A DNA stretch of 64,000 nt from NCBI GenBank assembly GCA_019744815.1, contig JAIEUA010000008.1, forward strand, positions 310,001-374,000, given 5' to 3'. The stretch is from Phycisphaerales bacterium. GTDB lineage: Bacteria > Planctomycetota > Phycisphaerae > Phycisphaerales > UBA1924. The position numbers and the translations under genes are program-made. The notes beneath the pieces were generated by a model. It searched no databases, was not told the origin of the DNA, and saw nothing but the letters and a program-made list of their open reading frames with translations. Positions 62,313 to 64,000 of this stretch are shown here, one piece after another. Within the stretch, counting starts at the first letter, position 1, and the number at the start of each line of letters is the position of its first letter.

Positions 62313-63725
62313 TTACCACGCCCGCGTGAACGGATCCTCGTCCAGCGACTTGCCATTCGTAGAGATCACGTTGCCGTACCAGCGGGCGGAGTCCTTCACC
62401 GTGCGCTTCAGCGTCGTGAAGTCGACGTGCACCAGGCCGAAGCGTTCCTTATAGCCCTCGTTCCACTCGAAGTTGTCGAGGATGGACCAGTGGAAGTAGC
62501 CGCGGAGATCGACGCCGTCGGTCACGGCGCGGCGGAGTTCCAGCAGGTAGCGGCGGGTGAAGTCGATGCGCTGCGGGTCGTGGACCCTGCCGTCCATGCT
62601 CACCCAGTCCACGCACGAGAGGCCGTTCTCGGTGATGTAGACCGGGATCTTGTAGCGTTCGTGGATGAACTTGGGGCCCCAGTAGAGGCTCTTGGGTTCG
62701 ACCGGCCAGCGGTAGGCGGTGAGCGGGTGGGTGGGCTCGCGGGTGACGAGCTCGGGCTTGCCGTCACGCATGCGGACCGGAGCGCCCTCGTAAATATTGA
62801 CACCGATGAAGTCGCACTTCTGCGAGATGAGCTCCATGTCGCCCGCGGCGGGCTTGGGTGCGTCGGCGCCGAAGCGACGCAGGCCGTCTTCGGGGTAGCG
62901 ACCGAAGAAGATCGCGTCGTTGTACCACGTGTTGCACCAGATGTTGTGATCCTCGAGGCTGGCCATGACCTGCATCGCCGCGGCCTGATCTTCCTTCGAG
63001 TCGGTGAACGGGTACTTCGTCACACACACCGGGGCATAGCCGACTTGCTGCGGCCCCTTGCAGCGGGCGCGGAGCACCTGCACGCCGCGGCCGTGGCTCA
63101 TCAGGGCGTGATGGCACGCGAGCAGGAGTTCCCGCGTGCCGAGCCGCAGACGCGGCGCGTTGTGCCCGTCGCCGTGGCCGAACTGCAGGAACACCTGCGG
63201 CTCGTTCAGCGTCATCCAGTGCTTGACGCGGTCGCCGAGGCGATCGGCGACAACCTGCGCGAACTCCGCGAACCACTGCACGCTGTCGCGGTTCAGCCAG
63301 CCGCCCTTGCGGAACAGCGTTTCGGGATAATCCCAGTGAAACAGCGTGGTGTACGGCGTGATGCCCGCGGCGAGCAGCTCGTTCACGAGCCGGTCGTAGA
63401 AGTCCAGGCCCTTGGTGTTGATCGAGCCGATGCCGTCGGGTAGCACGCGGCTCCACGAGATCGAGAAGCGATAGGCCTTCAGCCCGATCGACTTCATGAT
63501 CGCGACGTCTTCGCTGCTCCGGTGATAGTGATCACAGGCCACATCGCCGGTGTGGCCGTTCCAGATCGCGGGCTGGGGGAACTTGTTGACGGGTCCGCCG
63601 ACGGACGGCCGGGCGTGGCACATCGTGTCCCACACGGATTCGCCGCGGCCGTCGGTGTTCCAGGCGCCCTCGATCTGATAGGCGCTGCTGGCGGCGCCCC
63701 ACACGAAGTTGTTCGGGAAGGTCAT
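62313..63725 (-). CDS. GH1 beta-glucosidase, cytoplasmic
   Basis: 470 residues, typical length. MTFPNNFVWGAASSAYQIEG at the N-terminus shows there is no signal peptide. Acid/base Glu175 lies in MTLNEP, nucleophile Glu366 in YITENG; other family motifs: AYRFSISWSR, TLFHWDYPE and GYFHWSILDNFEW. It should hydrolyse short beta-glucosides such as cellobiose or laminaribiose (the choice cannot be read from sequence), fitting the secreted GH81 enzyme upstream in the window. The gene stands between plsC and a dockerin-like protein and appears monocistronic. Confidence 0.93.
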   Translation of the reverse strand: MTFPNNFVWGAASSAYQIEGAWNTDGRGESVWDTMCHARPSVGGPVNKFPQPAIWNGHTGDVACDHYHRSSEDVAIMKSIGLKAYRFSISWSRVLPDGIGSINTKGLDFYDRLVNELLAAGITPYTTLFHWDYPETLFRKGGWLNRDSVQWFAEFAQVVADRLGDRVKHWMTLNEPQVFLQFGHGDGHNAPRLRLGTRELLLACHHALMSHGRGVQVLRARCKGPQQVGYAPVCVTKYPFTDSKEDQAAAMQVMASLEDHNIWCNTWYNDAIFFGRYPEDGLRRFGADAPKPAAGDMELISQKCDFIGVNIYEGAPVRMRDGKPELVTREPTHPLTAYRWPVEPKSLYWGPKFIHERYKIPVYITENGLSCVDWVSMDGRVHDPQRIDFTRRYLLELRRAVTDGVDLRGYFHWSILDNFEWNEGYKERFGLVHVDFTTLKRTVKDSARWYGNVISTNGKSLDEDPFTRAW

Positions 63726-63787
63726 GGGCAGACTTTAGTGGACGAGATGCGTCAACGTGGGAACCCGGGATCGGTTTCGGCGGACGA

Positions 63788-64000
63788 TCACGGGCACAGC
63801 AACTGGTTGTACGCGTCGGCGAAGATTACGAAATCGGCGTCGTCGCAGAACGCGTCGCCGTTGAAGTCGCCGTTCTGGAAGGGGCCGGGCGTGATGAGTG
63901 CGTTGTAGAAGTCGGCGAACAACACGAAGTCACCGTCGTCCACCAACCCGTCACCGTTCAGATCGCTCGGGCAGGCGGCGCAGGACACCAGCGGCGACGC
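63788..64000 (-). CDS. Dockerin-like C-terminus of a protein cut by the right edge
   Basis: Only the last 70 codons are visible; the frame stays open to base 64000. The sequence is the paired Ca-loop module: ACPSDLNGDGLVDDGDF and GDFNGDAFCDDADF with AYNQLLCP at the end. The middle Cys pair is missing (YNALITPGPFQNGDF), while the outer two remain; an extra Cys stands in the second loop. The rest of the protein, presumably a secreted domain with signal peptide, lies to the right. Confidence 0.85.
   Translation of the reverse strand, partial: ASPLVSCAACPSDLNGDGLVDDGDFVLFADFYNALITPGPFQNGDFNGDAFCDDADFVIFADAYNQLLCP

Overview
The window looks like a piece of a high-GC planctomycete chromosome, most likely of the class Phycisphaerae. 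The main reason is a paired, calcium-loop, Cys-bracketed module of about 60-65 residues (consensus CPxDLNxDGxVDDxDFxxF, then AYxxLLCP at the very C-terminus). It ends 19 predicted secreted proteins here. I remember such modules as 'GC-type dockerin' domains of Phycisphaerae; that name is from memory and was not checked. I saw no tRNA, rRNA, insertion sequence, prophage or CRISPR array.

Layout. 1-3400: partial lipoprotein gene, endonuclease IV, an SDR oxidoreductase, a small membrane protein and a GIY-YIG-like protein. 3387-8550: two paralogous membrane-anchored M28 peptidases flanking a secreted metzincin/beta-helix protein. 8897-13342: a secreted protein with a short collagen-like stretch, glutamate dehydrogenase, and a three-gene overlapping unit (receiver-like protein plus two membrane zinc-ribbon paralogues). 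13583-18420: ribosomal protein S1, a large unknown secreted protein and cysteine dioxygenase. 18510-23121: two secreted repeat proteins. 23338-27458: livF-livG-livM-livH of a branched-chain amino-acid ABC transporter. 27654-35289: four secreted proteins, including a GH81 beta-1,3-glucanase, that separate these genes from the transporter's binding protein (35444-36685). 37024-54100: ten consecutive co-directional secreted-protein genes, starting with a GH15-like glucoamylase and a GH53 galactanase. 54119-63725: leuS, another secreted protein, folC, a DinB-like protein, pdxJ, plsC and a cytoplasmic GH1 beta-glucosidase. The right edge cuts a further dockerin-like protein.

How it may work together (inference): extracellular GH81, GH15 and GH53 enzymes and accessory carbohydrate-binding or adhesive proteins would be displayed through the shared C-terminal module. 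Short sugars could finish in the cytoplasm with GH1. Secreted and membrane-anchored peptidases would release peptides, and the Liv transporter and glutamate dehydrogenase would handle amino acids. No cohesin partner is recognisable in the window.

Most notable points: (1) the module shows cysteine co-loss that predicts its disulfide pairing; (2) the GH53 gene has an in-frame TAG exactly between enzyme and module; (3) two giant autotransporter-passenger-like paralogues carry this module instead of a beta-barrel; (4) the GH81 enzyme carries a carbohydrate-binding module inside its catalytic region; (5) one secreted-protein mRNA can fold its ribosome binding site into a long hairpin.
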